A stretch of 64,000 nt of DNA from JBHJGS01 sp050331575 (GCA_050331575.1 JBHJGS010000048.1:1-64000); one strand, 5' to 3'. Shown: positions 17,013 to 26,526, counted from the first letter of the stretch. Notes: a model not told the origin generated them from the sequence alone. A program made the numbers and translations.

Positions 17013-17240
17013 TCAACGCTTCACTGGCTCACCGACATCGGCGCCGTGCGCATCAGGGCCCTGGACATGATGGTCGCCGGTTTCGCTGTGCCGACTGGTC
17101 GGGGTCGGCGTCGGCGCGTCCAGATGATCCTCGCGCGGCTTGGTGGTCGTTCCGGGGCTTTCGGCGGTGGGTTTGCTGCGGAACCGACTACTCAGCCGGT
17201 TTGCGCCGCGCTTGACGGCATCAACAATGGGCAGGGACAT
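17013..17240 (-). CDS. Hypothetical small hydrophilic protein
   Basis: A 75-residue open frame starting MSLPIVDAVKRGANRL with AGGAG eight bases upstream. It is rich in Pro, Thr, Ser, Asp and His (DAPTPTPTSRHSETGDHH) and likely disordered after residue 20. I recognise no family. The good ribosome site and position after the zinc-ribbon gene on the same strand support it, but it could be spurious. Confidence 0.45.
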   Translation of the reverse strand: MSLPIVDAVKRGANRLSSRFRSKPTAESPGTTTKPREDHLDAPTPTPTSRHSETGDHHVQGPDAHGADVGEPVKR

Positions 17241-17292
17241 GGGGAGTTCTCCTGTCAAATGGGGAAGCGACAAATGGGGACGCGACCGGCGG

Positions 17293-17526
17293 TCAGGCGC
17301 GGTCGCGCAGGCCTTCGACGCCCTGCCGCTCGGCGCAGTGAGCGCAACAGAAATATCCGCCACGACTTTCCAAGCCGTGGCCCAGAATGCGCACGCCGCA
17401 AGCGGTACAGGTCGGCGCCAGGGCCTGGATGGCACATTCGAAGCTGTCAAAGGTGTAGTTGCGGCCGTTCAGGCGGACCTCAAAGGCCTTGTCATAATCG
17501 TTGCCGCACGTATGGCAGGCGGTCAT
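17293..17526 (-). CDS. Small cysteine-rich zinc-ribbon protein
   Basis: A 77-residue protein with four Cys pairs or near-pairs: CHTCGNDYDKAF (Cys4, Cys7), FDSFECAIQALAPTCTACG and YFCCAHCAERQG. The spacing suggests two treble-clef or ribbon zinc sites. I recall very similar short proteins with CHxCGNxYDKxFEV and FDSFECAI in many proteobacteria, none with a clear function. GGAA precedes the ATG. A role in metal handling is speculative. Confidence 0.8.
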   Translation of the reverse strand: MTACHTCGNDYDKAFEVRLNGRNYTFDSFECAIQALAPTCTACGVRILGHGLESRGGYFCCAHCAERQGVEGLRDRA

Positions 17527-17598
17527 GGCCGTTCCTTCCGGGCTGAAAGGGGGATCTCTCAGACCGACTCAACGAGACCATGGCGCCGCCGTTCCGCC

Positions 17599-18789
17599 TT
17601 ATTCCGCCGCTGCAAGAACCGGCCGGCGCTCATTGATCAGGCGCTGATAATGGTTGAACAGCGCGTTGAAATGCTCTTCGGGCCGTTTCACGCGGGTTTG
17701 CGCCGCCTGCAGCGCCGCTTGCGACGCCGTGGTTCGATCCCGCCCCAGCATGCGATGAATCGCGGCCGCGCAGCCGTCGAGATCGCCAGCGGCATAGAGT
17801 TCGGCATAGGCGGGATGGGCAAGATCCCTGGCGCCGCCGGCGTCGGGCACGATCAGCGGCAAGCCGGCACACAAGGCCTCAGCCAGCACCAGCCCATAGG
17901 TCTCCGCTGCGCTGCCATGCAGCATGGCATCGGCACTGGCCAAATAGCGCGCCAGCTTGTCCCGGTCGTTCAAGAAGCCGGCGACATGCACACCGGGCAC
18001 CTTTGCGGCGCGCCGTTCAATCATTCTGCGGATCGGGCCGTCGCCGATCAGATAAAGCCCGATCGAGCGATCGCGGCTGACCTGGCCGACCGCATCGATC
18101 AGGGTGCCCAACCGCTTTTCCGGATGATGGCGGCTAACCGTGACCAACAGGGCTGCGCCGGGGTCATCGATGCCGCACGCCCTGAGCATTTCCGCCCGCG
18201 TCGCGTCAGAGCGAAAGGCCGGAGAGAAGGCCTGCTTGTTGATGCCCAGAGGCACCGAGCGCAGGCCGTGCATGCCGAAGCCGGACAGACGGTCGGCCAG
18301 CCACTGGCCGCTGACGATGGAGGTGTCGAAATGCGCGCTGAGCCGGCGCAGATAGGCCCAGAACCAGCCGACCATGCGATCCAGCCGCTCCGCCCCAACG
18401 CTGCGGCCCAGAAAGGTGTGCAGATAGACCGCCACCGGATCCTGATGGATAAAGAAGGATTTCACCGCCGGACCTTGCCACTTCGCGGCGATCCAACCGC
18501 CCTGCCACGTGCTTGATCCTTCCACCACACACGGCTGTTCGCGGTCTAAGATGGCGTGGACGCGCTGGGATCCGCTGAACAGGTGATAGCGCTTGTCGCC
18601 GGGCTGCTGGGGGGATTTCACCCAGATAATTCGGCCGCCGCGGCGCCGTTCTTCCCGGTCTTCCGCGCCCGGAGCGATGATCAGGGTCTCCACGCCATGG
18701 GCGTGGCTGGCCTCCAATTTCTGATGGCAATACGTGCGGACCCCGCCGCCTTGTTCGCTATAGAATTCGGAAATATCGGCGATCTTCAT
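17599..18789 (-). CDS. GT4-type glycosyltransferase
   Basis: A 396-residue GT-B enzyme. The N-terminal domain starts MKIADISEFYSEQGGGVRTY, with the glycine-rich acceptor loop. The C-terminal domain has LLVTVSRHHPEKRLGTLIDA, YLIGDGP and the donor-site ETYGLVLAEALCAGLPLI (E-x7-E). The start at 18789 is set by this N-terminus; upstream frame sequence is not homologous. Another GT4 gene lies 175 bases away on the same strand, and the pair resembles enzymes that build glycolipids or exported glycans. The donor sugar is not determinable. Confidence 0.9.
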   Translation of the reverse strand: MKIADISEFYSEQGGGVRTYCHQKLEASHAHGVETLIIAPGAEDREERRRGGRIIWVKSPQQPGDKRYHLFSGSQRVHAILDREQPCVVEGSSTWQGGWIAAKWQGPAVKSFFIHQDPVAVYLHTFLGRSVGAERLDRMVGWFWAYLRRLSAHFDTSIVSGQWLADRLSGFGMHGLRSVPLGINKQAFSPAFRSDATRAEMLRACGIDDPGAALLVTVSRHHPEKRLGTLIDAVGQVSRDRSIGLYLIGDGPIRRMIERRAAKVPGVHVAGFLNDRDKLARYLASADAMLHGSAAETYGLVLAEALCAGLPLIVPDAGGARDLAHPAYAELYAAGDLDGCAAAIHRMLGRDRTTASQAALQAAQTRVKRPEEHFNALFNHYQRLINERRPVLAAAE

Positions 18790-18964
18790 GGGTCGATGCT
18801 CAGCCTTCCGCTTAAGCCCCCTCTGGCATAAAAAGGCCGCTGCGGACCGGATATGACCAGCAGCGACGCTATTGCTTCCTAGCATTGGGGCGGGGCCAGC
18901 GCAAATCTTCAAGCGCTCTGCGTGCGAATTCAGAGCCAGCCCATGTGCCTGAAATTTGTTACGT

Positions 18965-20200
18965 TCATATCCCGCTGACTTTATTGTTATGTTGCCACAT
19001 GGCCGCAGATTGGATGGCGTCACGGTAATGCTGGACCAGCGAATACATGATGATGTCCCAGTCAAATCCCTGTGCCCGCGCGATACTTTTGATGCTCATC
19101 TCTCGCCGCAGATGGTCATTGCCGAACAGCTGCTCCAGCCGCTCCGCATAAGCCTGCGGAGACTTCGGTTCAACGAGATACCCGGTTTGTCCCGGCACCA
19201 CCAGGCTATGTGCTCCGGTCGCATCGGCGCACACCGCCGGCAGCCCGCTGGCCATGGCCTCCAGCGTCACATTACCAAAGGTTTCGGTGACGCTGGGATT
19301 AACGAAGATGTCCGCCGACGCATAGGCCCGGGCCAAATCGTCACCATGCAGGAAACCGGCGAACACCGCGTCGGGCAAGCGCGCTTGCATGCGCTCCCGC
19401 TCCGGTCCGTCGCCGATCACCAGCGCCTTGAAGCGCTGGCCACGCGCCTGCAGCAGCTCCACCACTTCGGCAAACACCTCCAGCCCTTTTTCCAGCACCA
19501 ATCGACCGCAAAACGTGATCACCAGCTCATCATCGGCGATCGACCGGGCCCGGCGCCACGCCAGATCACGCTTGGCGGCATTGAATCGGCTGCAGTCCAC
19601 GCCCCGGCTCCACAGCCGGATCTCATTGCGAATACCCTGCGTGCGCAGCACATCGATCAGTTGCGGCGTGGGAACATAGATATGCTGACAGCGGCGGTAG
19701 AACCGGCGCAAATACAATTTGCCCAGCTCCGCCAGCCCGCCGATGCCATAATATTCCAGATAGGTGTCGTAGCGCGTATGGTAGGACGCGACCGAGGGAA
19801 TGCCCCAGCGCTCGGCGAGCCGAAGCGCCGAATAGTTCAGATAGTCCGGCGCCGAGACGTGAAACAAGTGCGGCTGGAAGGCTGCCAGCCGCTCCCGCGC
19901 GGATCGAGGCAAGCCCAGGGAAATCCGGTATTCGCTGCGCCGAGGCACGGGGACCGACGGCACGGACACCAGCGTGCCCGCCGGTTCGAACGCCGGTGTG
20001 GTGGTGGTCGGCGAGAAGACCAAGACCTCAGCGCCATGGGCCTCCAAAAACGCCACCAGGCGGTTCAGAGTAATCGCCGCGCCGTCCTTGATATAATTAT
20101 AGTTCCCGGAGAATAGCGCCACCCGCAGGCCTTCGGCACAGCCATCCATTCTGGCCGCTTGAGAAACGGGTTCGGCGTCCTGATAGCTCATCTTTTGCAA
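18965..20200 (-). CDS. GT4-type glycosyltransferase (SqdX/MgtA-like)
   Basis: A 411-residue GT-B protein. RVALFSGNYNYIKDGAAITL opens the acceptor domain at about residue 26. SYHTRYDTYLEYYG matches the loop common in SqdX/MgtA-like glycolipid enzymes. LVITFCGRLVLEKGLEVF, ALVIGDGPER and SVTETFGNVTLEAMASGLP form the nucleotide-sugar half. The start is either of two nearby ATGs (20200 or 20191). With the downstream GT4 gene it suggests stepwise transfer onto a lipid. Confidence 0.9.
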   Translation of the reverse strand: MQKMSYQDAEPVSQAARMDGCAEGLRVALFSGNYNYIKDGAAITLNRLVAFLEAHGAEVLVFSPTTTTPAFEPAGTLVSVPSVPVPRRSEYRISLGLPRSARERLAAFQPHLFHVSAPDYLNYSALRLAERWGIPSVASYHTRYDTYLEYYGIGGLAELGKLYLRRFYRRCQHIYVPTPQLIDVLRTQGIRNEIRLWSRGVDCSRFNAAKRDLAWRRARSIADDELVITFCGRLVLEKGLEVFAEVVELLQARGQRFKALVIGDGPERERMQARLPDAVFAGFLHGDDLARAYASADIFVNPSVTETFGNVTLEAMASGLPAVCADATGAHSLVVPGQTGYLVEPKSPQAYAERLEQLFGNDHLRREMSIKSIARAQGFDWDIIMYSLVQHYRDAIQSAAMWQHNNKVSGI

Positions 20201-20366
20201 TCCGGCATGAGGCTGTTATAGCAGCGAGGGACCCGGTTTTCAGGCGGCGTCATGCCAGAATCCCGAACGGGGATCCATACACATAACAGCTGTGTCGGTC
20301 CCCGGCGCCACAAAAGCCTGTGTGCGTTGGGTGAACGCCCCGGCCATCAGGAGGTTCGACAGCCCG

Positions 20367-22331
20367 GTGTATGATAGGAGTAAGCGACGCGTAGGGACGG
20401 GCTCTGTCATTTTTGCGTGTTTGCTGCTGGGATCGGTTGCTTTCGCCGCGGAGGCGTCGATCGAGGAAATGGTCATCTCCGGCGTGATGATCAATCCCCG
20501 GCCGGTTCAAGCCACGCAATACCGCTTGGAGGATCTGGAGCAGGTCCGGCCCCTGGCACTGCCCGATATTCTGCTGCAGGCCCCCGGCGCCGTGGTCGGC
20601 ACGAACTCCCGTGGCGAAACCCTGGTGCAGTTCCGCAATGGCAGCGAACGCCAAACCCAGCTGTTTTTCGACGGCGCGCCATTGACCGTGCCGTGGGACC
20701 AGCGGCTCGACCTCAGCCTGGTGCCGACCACGGCATTGGGCCGGGTGGTCGTCACCACCGGGCCCAGTTCGGTCTGCTTCGGGCCCAACAGCGCCGGCGG
20801 CGTGATCGAGCTGGTGCCGGCCGCCCCGTTGGACCAGCCGATCGCAGAAGGCCGGCTGGAGGGCGGGCAGGGCGGCCTGGTGGTGGCGGACGGGTTCGGT
20901 GCGGTGCGCACCGGCGATCTGCTGGTTAGCCTGGGCGCCGGCCATCGCCGCCAGAATGGTGCGCCCCTGGCGCGCGATCTGCCGTTCAGCCAACCCGAGG
21001 ACGATCTGCGACTGAATACGGATTTGCGCCGGACCAATGCGCTGGCGCGGCTGGCCTATGACGGCGGCCAGGCCGGCAGCGTCGCGGCCAGCCTGCTGTA
21101 TGTGCGCGGCGGCTTCGGCATTGCGCCGGAAAGCGCCTTCAGCCCAGAGGCGGTGGCGGTGCGCTTCTGGCGCTATCCCGATGTCGAGCATTGGGCGGCG
21201 GTGCTGCATGGCGAGCGGCCGATCGGGCAGACGATCTATCTGACCACCACTGCCTGGGCGCAAAATTTCGACCAGCGCATCGACAGCTTTGCCGACGCCG
21301 ACTATGCGCTGCTGGAAGACCGCCAGGACGATGACAATTTCACCTGGGGCGGGCGCGCCACCCTTCGCTACGAGTCCGACGCCACCACCGTGCGCCTGCA
21401 TGCACAAGGCCTGACCAGCGAGCATGTCCAGACCGACACAGCCTTCACCGCCGCGGTGCCGCTGGAGCAAACGGATCGCTTCGCCCAGCGGCTGTTCACC
21501 TTCGGGGCAGAGGCGGAGCAGCGGTTCGGCGACACCGTCGTCCTGGCGGGTCTGAGCGGCAATCGCTTCATCCCCACGGCCACGGGCGGCCGGCCGGACA
21601 GCGGCACCTTCGCCGGCATCGAAGCGGTTGCCGGGGTGCGGGGGCATTGGGGCGCGGCCGGGCTGTGGCGGGTCTCGGCCGGGCGCAAGGTGCGGTTTCC
21701 GACATTACGGGAATTGTTCGACACCGCGATCGACCGTTTCCTGATCAATCCGGACCTGAAGCCGGAGCGCGCCTATCTGGCCGAGGCGGAACTGGGCTGG
21801 CAAACCGCCAGCGCCGATCTGGCGGTGATCGGCTTCTTCAGCCATACCGAAGGTCTGATTGATCAGCAGACCGTGCTGGTCGACGGCCAGCCGTTGCGCC
21901 AGCGCATCAATTTGGACGCGGTGCGTGCCGCCGGCGTGGAGGCCTCGCTCAGGGCCAGCCTGGCGACGGATCTGTCGCTGGGCGGGCATGTCACCTGGGC
22001 CCGCGTGCGCCGCCGCGGCGATGACGGGTTTGACCGCATCGCCGAGCGGCCGTCGGTGACGGCGCGTCTGGACTTGGTGTTTCGGCCACAGCGCGGCCTG
22101 GGCGGCACGCTGGAATTGACTTGGCGGGGCCAGGCTTTCTCTTTCACCGATTTCGGCACCTTCGTGGCGCTGAACCGGTCCGCCCAGCTCAATCTGGAGG
22201 TCAATTATGCCCGCGGCCCGGCGCTGTTTTATGTCCGGCTGGACAATGTCTCCAATGCCTTTGTGGAACCGCAACTGGGTTTGCCGGCGCCCGGGCGCTG
22301 GCTGCGCGGGGGGATCCGCATCGCCTACTGA
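20367..22331 (+). CDS. TonB-dependent outer membrane receptor
   Basis: About 650 residues. A signal peptide (RVGTGSVIFACLLLGSVAFA) precedes the mature start. A plug domain follows, with VVGTNSRGETLVQFRNG, QLFFDGAPL and the GGVIELV end of the plug. Alternating barrel strands end in the aromatic C-terminal GIRIAY. The start is uncertain: GTG 20367 gives a normal signal peptide but AGGAGG is 12 bases away; ATG 20292 gives a long N-terminus. The ligand is unknown. No cobalamin-riboswitch box was seen upstream. Confidence 0.85.
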   Translation: MYDRSKRRVGTGSVIFACLLLGSVAFAAEASIEEMVISGVMINPRPVQATQYRLEDLEQVRPLALPDILLQAPGAVVGTNSRGETLVQFRNGSERQTQLFFDGAPLTVPWDQRLDLSLVPTTALGRVVVTTGPSSVCFGPNSAGGVIELVPAAPLDQPIAEGRLEGGQGGLVVADGFGAVRTGDLLVSLGAGHRRQNGAPLARDLPFSQPEDDLRLNTDLRRTNALARLAYDGGQAGSVAASLLYVRGGFGIAPESAFSPEAVAVRFWRYPDVEHWAAVLHGERPIGQTIYLTTTAWAQNFDQRIDSFADADYALLEDRQDDDNFTWGGRATLRYESDATTVRLHAQGLTSEHVQTDTAFTAAVPLEQTDRFAQRLFTFGAEAEQRFGDTVVLAGLSGNRFIPTATGGRPDSGTFAGIEAVAGVRGHWGAAGLWRVSAGRKVRFPTLRELFDTAIDRFLINPDLKPERAYLAEAELGWQTASADLAVIGFFSHTEGLIDQQTVLVDGQPLRQRINLDAVRAAGVEASLRASLATDLSLGGHVTWARVRRRGDDGFDRIAERPSVTARLDLVFRPQRGLGGTLELTWRGQAFSFTDFGTFVALNRSAQLNLEVNYARGPALFYVRLDNVSNAFVEPQLGLPAPGRWLRGGIRIAY

Positions 22332-22349
22332 CGGCTCTTGATCCGTCAG
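22328..22349 (+). terminator. Short hairpin over the stop of the TonB-dependent receptor gene
   Basis: CTGACGG at 22328-22334 pairs with CCGTCAG at 22343-22349 around an eight-base loop. The left arm includes the TGA stop. The stem is only seven pairs and lacks a T-run. Confidence 0.3.
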
Positions 22350-22455
22350 CGCGTGTCGCCCATGCTGGCGAAGCCGATCGGAGCTGCGGCCGCGCGGGTG
22401 AGGCTGGATCCGGTCCCGGCCGCGCGTGCTGAGCGGCCACGGCTTTCCCACCGGT

Positions 22456-22917
22456 TCAGGCGGCGTCGGCTTGTTCTTGAACGAGCAGAGCGAACAGCGC
22501 ATCGGCGGACTGCGAGCCGCGCAGGCGCTGGCGCATGGTTTCGTCCCGCAGCAGTCGTGACACGCGGGCCAAGCTCTTGAGGTGGTCAGCCCCGGACTGT
22601 GCCGGCGCCAGCAACATGAACATCAAATCGACGGGTCGATCATCCACCGCCTCAAACGGAACCGGCTCGGCCAACTGATAAAACAGGCCGAAAATATGGT
22701 CGACGCCGTCCAGCTTGGCGTGCGGGATCGCCACGCCGGCGCCGACCCCGGTGGAGCCCAGCCGCTCGCGCTCCATCAGCACGGCGAACAGATCCTCTGC
22801 TGACACTCCGGACAGGTCCGCGGCATGACGCGCCGCGATCTGCAACAGCTGTTTCTTGCTGCCGGCCTTCACACCGGTGCGCACTGCCTCCGGATTGAGC
22901 AGATCCCGCATGGCCAT
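22456..22917 (-). CDS. ptsN: PTS IIA-like nitrogen regulatory protein
   Basis: A 153-residue EIIA(Ntr) protein. GVAIPHAKL carries the phosphoacceptor His66, and the flanking MERERLGSTGVGAG and LMFMLLAPAQSGADHLKSL are typical. It receives phosphate from NPr and tunes potassium, nitrogen and stringent-response functions rather than sugar import. It lies 62 bases downstream of hpf, the usual rpoN-hpf-ptsN order, but rpoN is not adjacent here. Confidence 0.95.
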   Translation of the reverse strand: MAMRDLLNPEAVRTGVKAGSKKQLLQIAARHAADLSGVSAEDLFAVLMERERLGSTGVGAGVAIPHAKLDGVDHIFGLFYQLAEPVPFEAVDDRPVDLMFMLLAPAQSGADHLKSLARVSRLLRDETMRQRLRGSQSADALFALLVQEQADAA

Positions 22918-22979
22918 GACTGTCCCTCCTTGACGGGCGGAATGAAAAAACGGCCAGGCGGGGCGGGCAGATCCCGCGG

Positions 22980-23576
22980 CTATTTGCGCTGCGCAGGGTC
23001 GACCCAGCCGATATTGCCGTCTGGCCGGCGATACACCATGTTCAGTTCATCGTTGCGAACGTTGCGAAACATCAACGCGGTGACCTCCCCAAGGTCCATC
23101 AACATGACCGCATCGCCCACGCTGACCCGCGGGATTTCGGTCTGTGTTTCCGCGATAATGATCGGCTCATCCGCCGACGCCGCCCCGTCCTCGTCAACGG
23201 CGTCTTCTTGCTCCTCGTTACTGGGCGCGATCACATACGCCTGTGCCAACAAAGTTTCAACCCCTTCGCGCCGGCTCAAGGCATGGTGACTTTTAAGTCT
23301 CCGTTTGTATCTGCGCAGCTGTTTCTCAATCTTGTCAGCGACGCCATCGAAGGTACCGTAAATCTCCGTCCCGTCCGCCCGTGCCTTCAAGATCGTTCCC
23401 TGGTTGGCGTGCAGGGTACAGTCAATCCGGTAAAGATGGGCTTCCTTCGTCACGGTCACCGCCGCGTCCAAGGCGCGGTCGAAATATTTTTCCGTGATGG
23501 CGTGCAAGCGGTCTTCCACATGGGTCTTGAACGCCGAGCCGATGTCCAGGTGCCGTCCTGTGACGCTGATTTGCAT
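22980..23576 (-). CDS. hpf: Long-form ribosome hibernation promoting factor
   Basis: A 198-residue protein. MQISVTGRHLDIGSAFKTHV starts the S30EA domain, which includes the basic helix KIEKQLRRYKRRLKSHH. An acidic linker (about 110-135) leads to the C-terminal dimerisation domain (IIAETQTEIPRVSVGDAVML, FRNVRNDELNMVYRR). Long HPF joins two 70S ribosomes into hibernating 100S particles. The start at 23576 is set by homology. Compare the HPF-like/cold-shock fusion at 397-975. Confidence 0.95.
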   Translation of the reverse strand: MQISVTGRHLDIGSAFKTHVEDRLHAITEKYFDRALDAAVTVTKEAHLYRIDCTLHANQGTILKARADGTEIYGTFDGVADKIEKQLRRYKRRLKSHHALSRREGVETLLAQAYVIAPSNEEQEDAVDEDGAASADEPIIIAETQTEIPRVSVGDAVMLMDLGEVTALMFRNVRNDELNMVYRRPDGNIGWVDPAQRK

Positions 23577-23768
23577 GGCTCTTCTCGCTTTTCTTCCTGG
23601 TGGACGGGAAACTTCCGCGTGCCGCAAGCCGCTGCCGACGGCAGGGAAAGGTCATAGGAGAGCCTGAAGCGGCGGGCGAACGCAAGACTTTCGCGTCAGC
23701 GCCCCCAGGCCGCGGCGCGATGGTCCGTGCGCCGGCTAGGGTCGGGCCGACGCTGCCCCACGAACAGA

Positions 23769-23795
23769 CTGATCCCGGGCAAGGCCCGGGATCAG
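23769..23795 (-). terminator. Terminator-like hairpin downstream of the second TonB-dependent receptor
   Basis: CTGATCCCGGG at 23769-23779 and CCCGGGATCAG at 23785-23795 form a perfect 11-bp stem with a five-base loop, 34 bases past the receptor stop on the minus strand. It lies in the gap before hpf. Confidence 0.6.
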
Positions 23796-23828
23796 CAGAC
23801 GTTTCAGCAAGCGCCTTGGGACGTTGCT

Positions 23829-26042
23829 CTAGAAGCCGAAGCGCACCGAGAGGCGAATGTCGCGGCCGGGCAGCGGTGTGGTGTCCTTCAGGAAGGAGGC
23901 ATGCACGCGGCCCTCGTCATCATTGAGGTTGCGCGCGCGCAAATCCAGGGCCAGGTCCAGATCATCGCCGAACGGCCGCACCGTCAGAAACAGATTGAGG
24001 AACACGAAGCTGTCGGTCGGCAGTTCGAACGGGGCGGTATTGAACTGGCTGGTGGTGAATTCCACCTCCCCGCGCAGGCTGACATATTCGTTGGTGCCGG
24101 ACAGGCCCAAAAGGGTCGAGATCGGCGGGATGCGCGGCTGATCCGGGTCGTCCAGCCCGGACGAGGTGGCGCGAACATGATCGGCCTGGCCATGGGCGGC
24201 GAATTTCATCGGTCCGATCCTCGGCGCCTCCCACACGCCCAGATCGACATCGACCTCCGCTTCAAAGCCGCGGAATTCGGTGTCGGCGGCGGTGAATTGG
24301 AACACCGGCAGACCGTCGAGGATTGCGCCGGTCTCAGATTCGAAGATGAAGCCGTCATAATTGGTGTAAAAGCCGTTCAACAACGCCGTGACCGGGCCGA
24401 ATTCGCCACGCACCGTCACCTCCACGCCGCGCGCGACCTCTTCGGCCAGATCCGGATCGCCGATCTCGAAGCTCTGCGTTGCCAGGTGCGGCCCGAACGA
24501 GAATTGTTCCTCCAGCGAGGGCGCGCGTTCGGTGCGGAAGCCGTTGGCACCGATGAAGATCTTGTCGGTGAGCAGATAGCCCAGCCCGCCGGAGATGGAG
24601 AAGACGTCGAAATCATTGTCCACCGCGATGGGCGTGCCGTCTTCTTCCTCGATGAAGGTGTCGGTACTGTTGTCGACAAACTCGTACCGGGCACCCAGGT
24701 CGAACAGCCAGCGGCCCAGCGTCAGTTCCTGGATCACGAAGGCGCCGACTTGGATTTGCTCGGACGGTGGCACGAAGGCCTCCGCGCCGACGGCGGCAAA
24801 GTCGCGGAACCGGCCCTGGCCGCCGAACGCGGTGCGCAAGGTGCCGCCAAACAAGGCGGTTTCCTGGGCGACGAATTCCAGCCGTCCTTCGACCTCATCA
24901 TTCTCAAACAAGGTGCCGACCTCAGCGCCTTCCAGTTCGACGTGGCGATAGTCACCATAGCCGACACGCAGCTTGACGGCCTGAAGAAAGCCCAGATCGC
25001 CCCGGATTTCCCCTTCCAAGTCGTAACGCACCTGCTCCAGGTCGATGCGGATGCCTTCTTCGCCTTCCTCTTCCTCCTCTTCGCCTTCGCCTTCTTCCTC
25101 TTCTTCCTCCAGATCCTCTTCGGTGAGAATGCCTTCAGGCACGCCATAATTTGTGTTCAGCACGGACACGGAGAAGCCCAGAAAGCCTTCCACATCGCCG
25201 CCGTCGAACACCCAAGACAGGCCACCGGAACCGCCATTGGTGCGCACATCGCTGTTGGGCACGAAGCCACTTTCGAACTCCTCGTCCGCATCGAAGCTCT
25301 CACCATTGGCGGCGGCTTCGGCGGCCAGGGCGTCGACCAGGAAGTCCGAGGCGGTCAGGCCGGGGATCTCATAGTCGTCGGCATTGCGCCAGAACGCCTC
25401 ACCATGCAGCACCAGATTGCCGATGGCGACATTGGCGCCGCCGGCCAGTTCATCGCCATTGTCCACCGTTGAGTGGCTGTAGCGCAGGGCCAGGTCGACA
25501 CCGTCCTCCGGGATCGCCTGGGGGATCCGGCCGGTGATGACATTGACCACGCCGCCGGCTGCGGACGAGCCGTAGAGCAGCGAGGCCGGCCCGCGGAACA
25601 CTTCGATGCGCTGGGCCAGCGCCGGTTCAATCGGAACGGCGTGGTCCGGGCTGGTTTGAGCCGCGTCGAAGCTGCCGACACCGTCTTGCAGCACCCGGAT
25701 GCGGTCGCCGCCGACGCCGCGAATGATCGGCCGCGAGGCGCCGGCACCGAAGGCGGTCGCGGAAATGCCCGGCTGGAGCCGCAGCGTCTCACCGATGGAA
25801 TTGGCCACCCGTTCGGACAGCTCTTCCTTGTCCAGAACGGTGGTCGCGGTGATCGATTGGCCGACGCTGCGGGCGATCGGCGAGGCGGTGACGACAATCT
25901 CTTCCAGGGCGATATGCTCTGCTTCCAGCTCGGACAGGCGGTCACGGTCGGATCGATCCTGTGCGGTCGCCGCACCGCACAGCGCGCACGCCGTGGCGCT
26001 GAGGAACAAGCGGCGGCGCAAGGGGAAGGTCGATTTGGTCAT
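23829..26042 (-). CDS. ZnuD-like TonB-dependent receptor with a Glu-rich extracellular loop
   Basis: A 737-residue outer membrane receptor. A signal peptide (residues 1-27) precedes the plug: IVVTASPIARSVGQSI, then SRPIIRGVGGDRIRVLQDG, a segment typical of the ZnuD-like group. GPASLLYGSSAAGGVVNVIT closes the plug. At residues 308-329 a loop is almost all glutamate, where ZnuD relatives usually carry His/Asp-rich metal-binding loops. GIRIDLEQVRYDLEGE follows at once, as in that family. The barrel ends RLSVRFGF. A divalent-metal ligand is inferred. A small membrane protein with a CEVC motif is encoded just upstream. Confidence 0.88.
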   Translation of the reverse strand: MTKSTFPLRRRLFLSATACALCGAATAQDRSDRDRLSELEAEHIALEEIVVTASPIARSVGQSITATTVLDKEELSERVANSIGETLRLQPGISATAFGAGASRPIIRGVGGDRIRVLQDGVGSFDAAQTSPDHAVPIEPALAQRIEVFRGPASLLYGSSAAGGVVNVITGRIPQAIPEDGVDLALRYSHSTVDNGDELAGGANVAIGNLVLHGEAFWRNADDYEIPGLTASDFLVDALAAEAAANGESFDADEEFESGFVPNSDVRTNGGSGGLSWVFDGGDVEGFLGFSVSVLNTNYGVPEGILTEEDLEEEEEEGEGEEEEEEGEEGIRIDLEQVRYDLEGEIRGDLGFLQAVKLRVGYGDYRHVELEGAEVGTLFENDEVEGRLEFVAQETALFGGTLRTAFGGQGRFRDFAAVGAEAFVPPSEQIQVGAFVIQELTLGRWLFDLGARYEFVDNSTDTFIEEEDGTPIAVDNDFDVFSISGGLGYLLTDKIFIGANGFRTERAPSLEEQFSFGPHLATQSFEIGDPDLAEEVARGVEVTVRGEFGPVTALLNGFYTNYDGFIFESETGAILDGLPVFQFTAADTEFRGFEAEVDVDLGVWEAPRIGPMKFAAHGQADHVRATSSGLDDPDQPRIPPISTLLGLSGTNEYVSLRGEVEFTTSQFNTAPFELPTDSFVFLNLFLTVRPFGDDLDLALDLRARNLNDDEGRVHASFLKDTTPLPGRDIRLSVRFGF

Positions 26043-26142
26043 GAGGATAGTGCCTTAGATTGGATGGCGCGCTGCCGGCCGCATGAGGGATCCAGCGGCG
26101 CGGACAACGGGCAGGAAAAGTCGAGTGTGCAAGCAGCGAAGG

Positions 26143-26478
26143 TCAGGCCGGATCCGGTGGCCCGCGCGACCAGGCCGGAGGGCAGGGACAGGTGACCCGG
26201 CGCGCCACGGGCAGAGGGCGCAGCCGGGACAGCACCGGTAAAGCGACGCCCATGAGGGCAGACACGGCGAGGGGCAGGAGGCCGTGGTTGCGATCGGTGG
26301 CGAGGCAGACCTCACAAACCGCCGCGTCATGGCCGCTTTCAACGGCCGTGTGCAGGGCTGCGGCCGCCAGGGCGATCATCAGGGCCAGGATCGTCAGGCC
26401 CAATACCAGAGGCGCGCGAAAGCCGCGAAGGCCACTCGCACTGTCGCAGGTGAAACGGCTAGATCGAACCCGGCTCAT
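26143..26478 (-). CDS. Small membrane protein with a CxxC motif, DUF2946-like
   Basis: A 111-residue protein with a hydrophobic helix at about 20-42, the segment ESGHDAAVCEVCLATDRNHG, then a second helix and a basic Pro-rich tail with two more Cys. Short proteins with a His residue and CxxCL after the first helix are often encoded beside metal-related TonB receptors, and this one lies 100 bases upstream of the ZnuD-like gene on the same strand. I chose ATG 26478; a TTG at 26517 is possible. Function unknown; metal handling is inferred from context. Confidence 0.65.
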   Translation of the reverse strand: MSRVRSSRFTCDSASGLRGFRAPLVLGLTILALMIALAAAALHTAVESGHDAAVCEVCLATDRNHGLLPLAVSALMGVALPVLSRLRPLPVARRVTCPCPPAWSRGPPDPA

Positions 26479-26526
26479 AAGGATCGCGCCGATACCGTGC
26501 CGTCGCTTCAACGGCAAGGAAGGATC

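Noticed and set aside
20201..20366. Possible cobalamin riboswitch before the first TonB-dependent receptor
   Set aside because: I looked for a conserved B12-box-like sequence and the GCCACTG core and did not find them; only scattered GC hairpins are present.
20250..21647. Minus-strand frame of 465 residues
   Set aside because: Antisense to the first TonB-dependent receptor; no domain.
23727..25472. Plus-strand frame of 581 residues
   Set aside because: Antisense to the ZnuD-like receptor gene, which has plug and barrel motifs. The plus-strand product has no recognisable domain.
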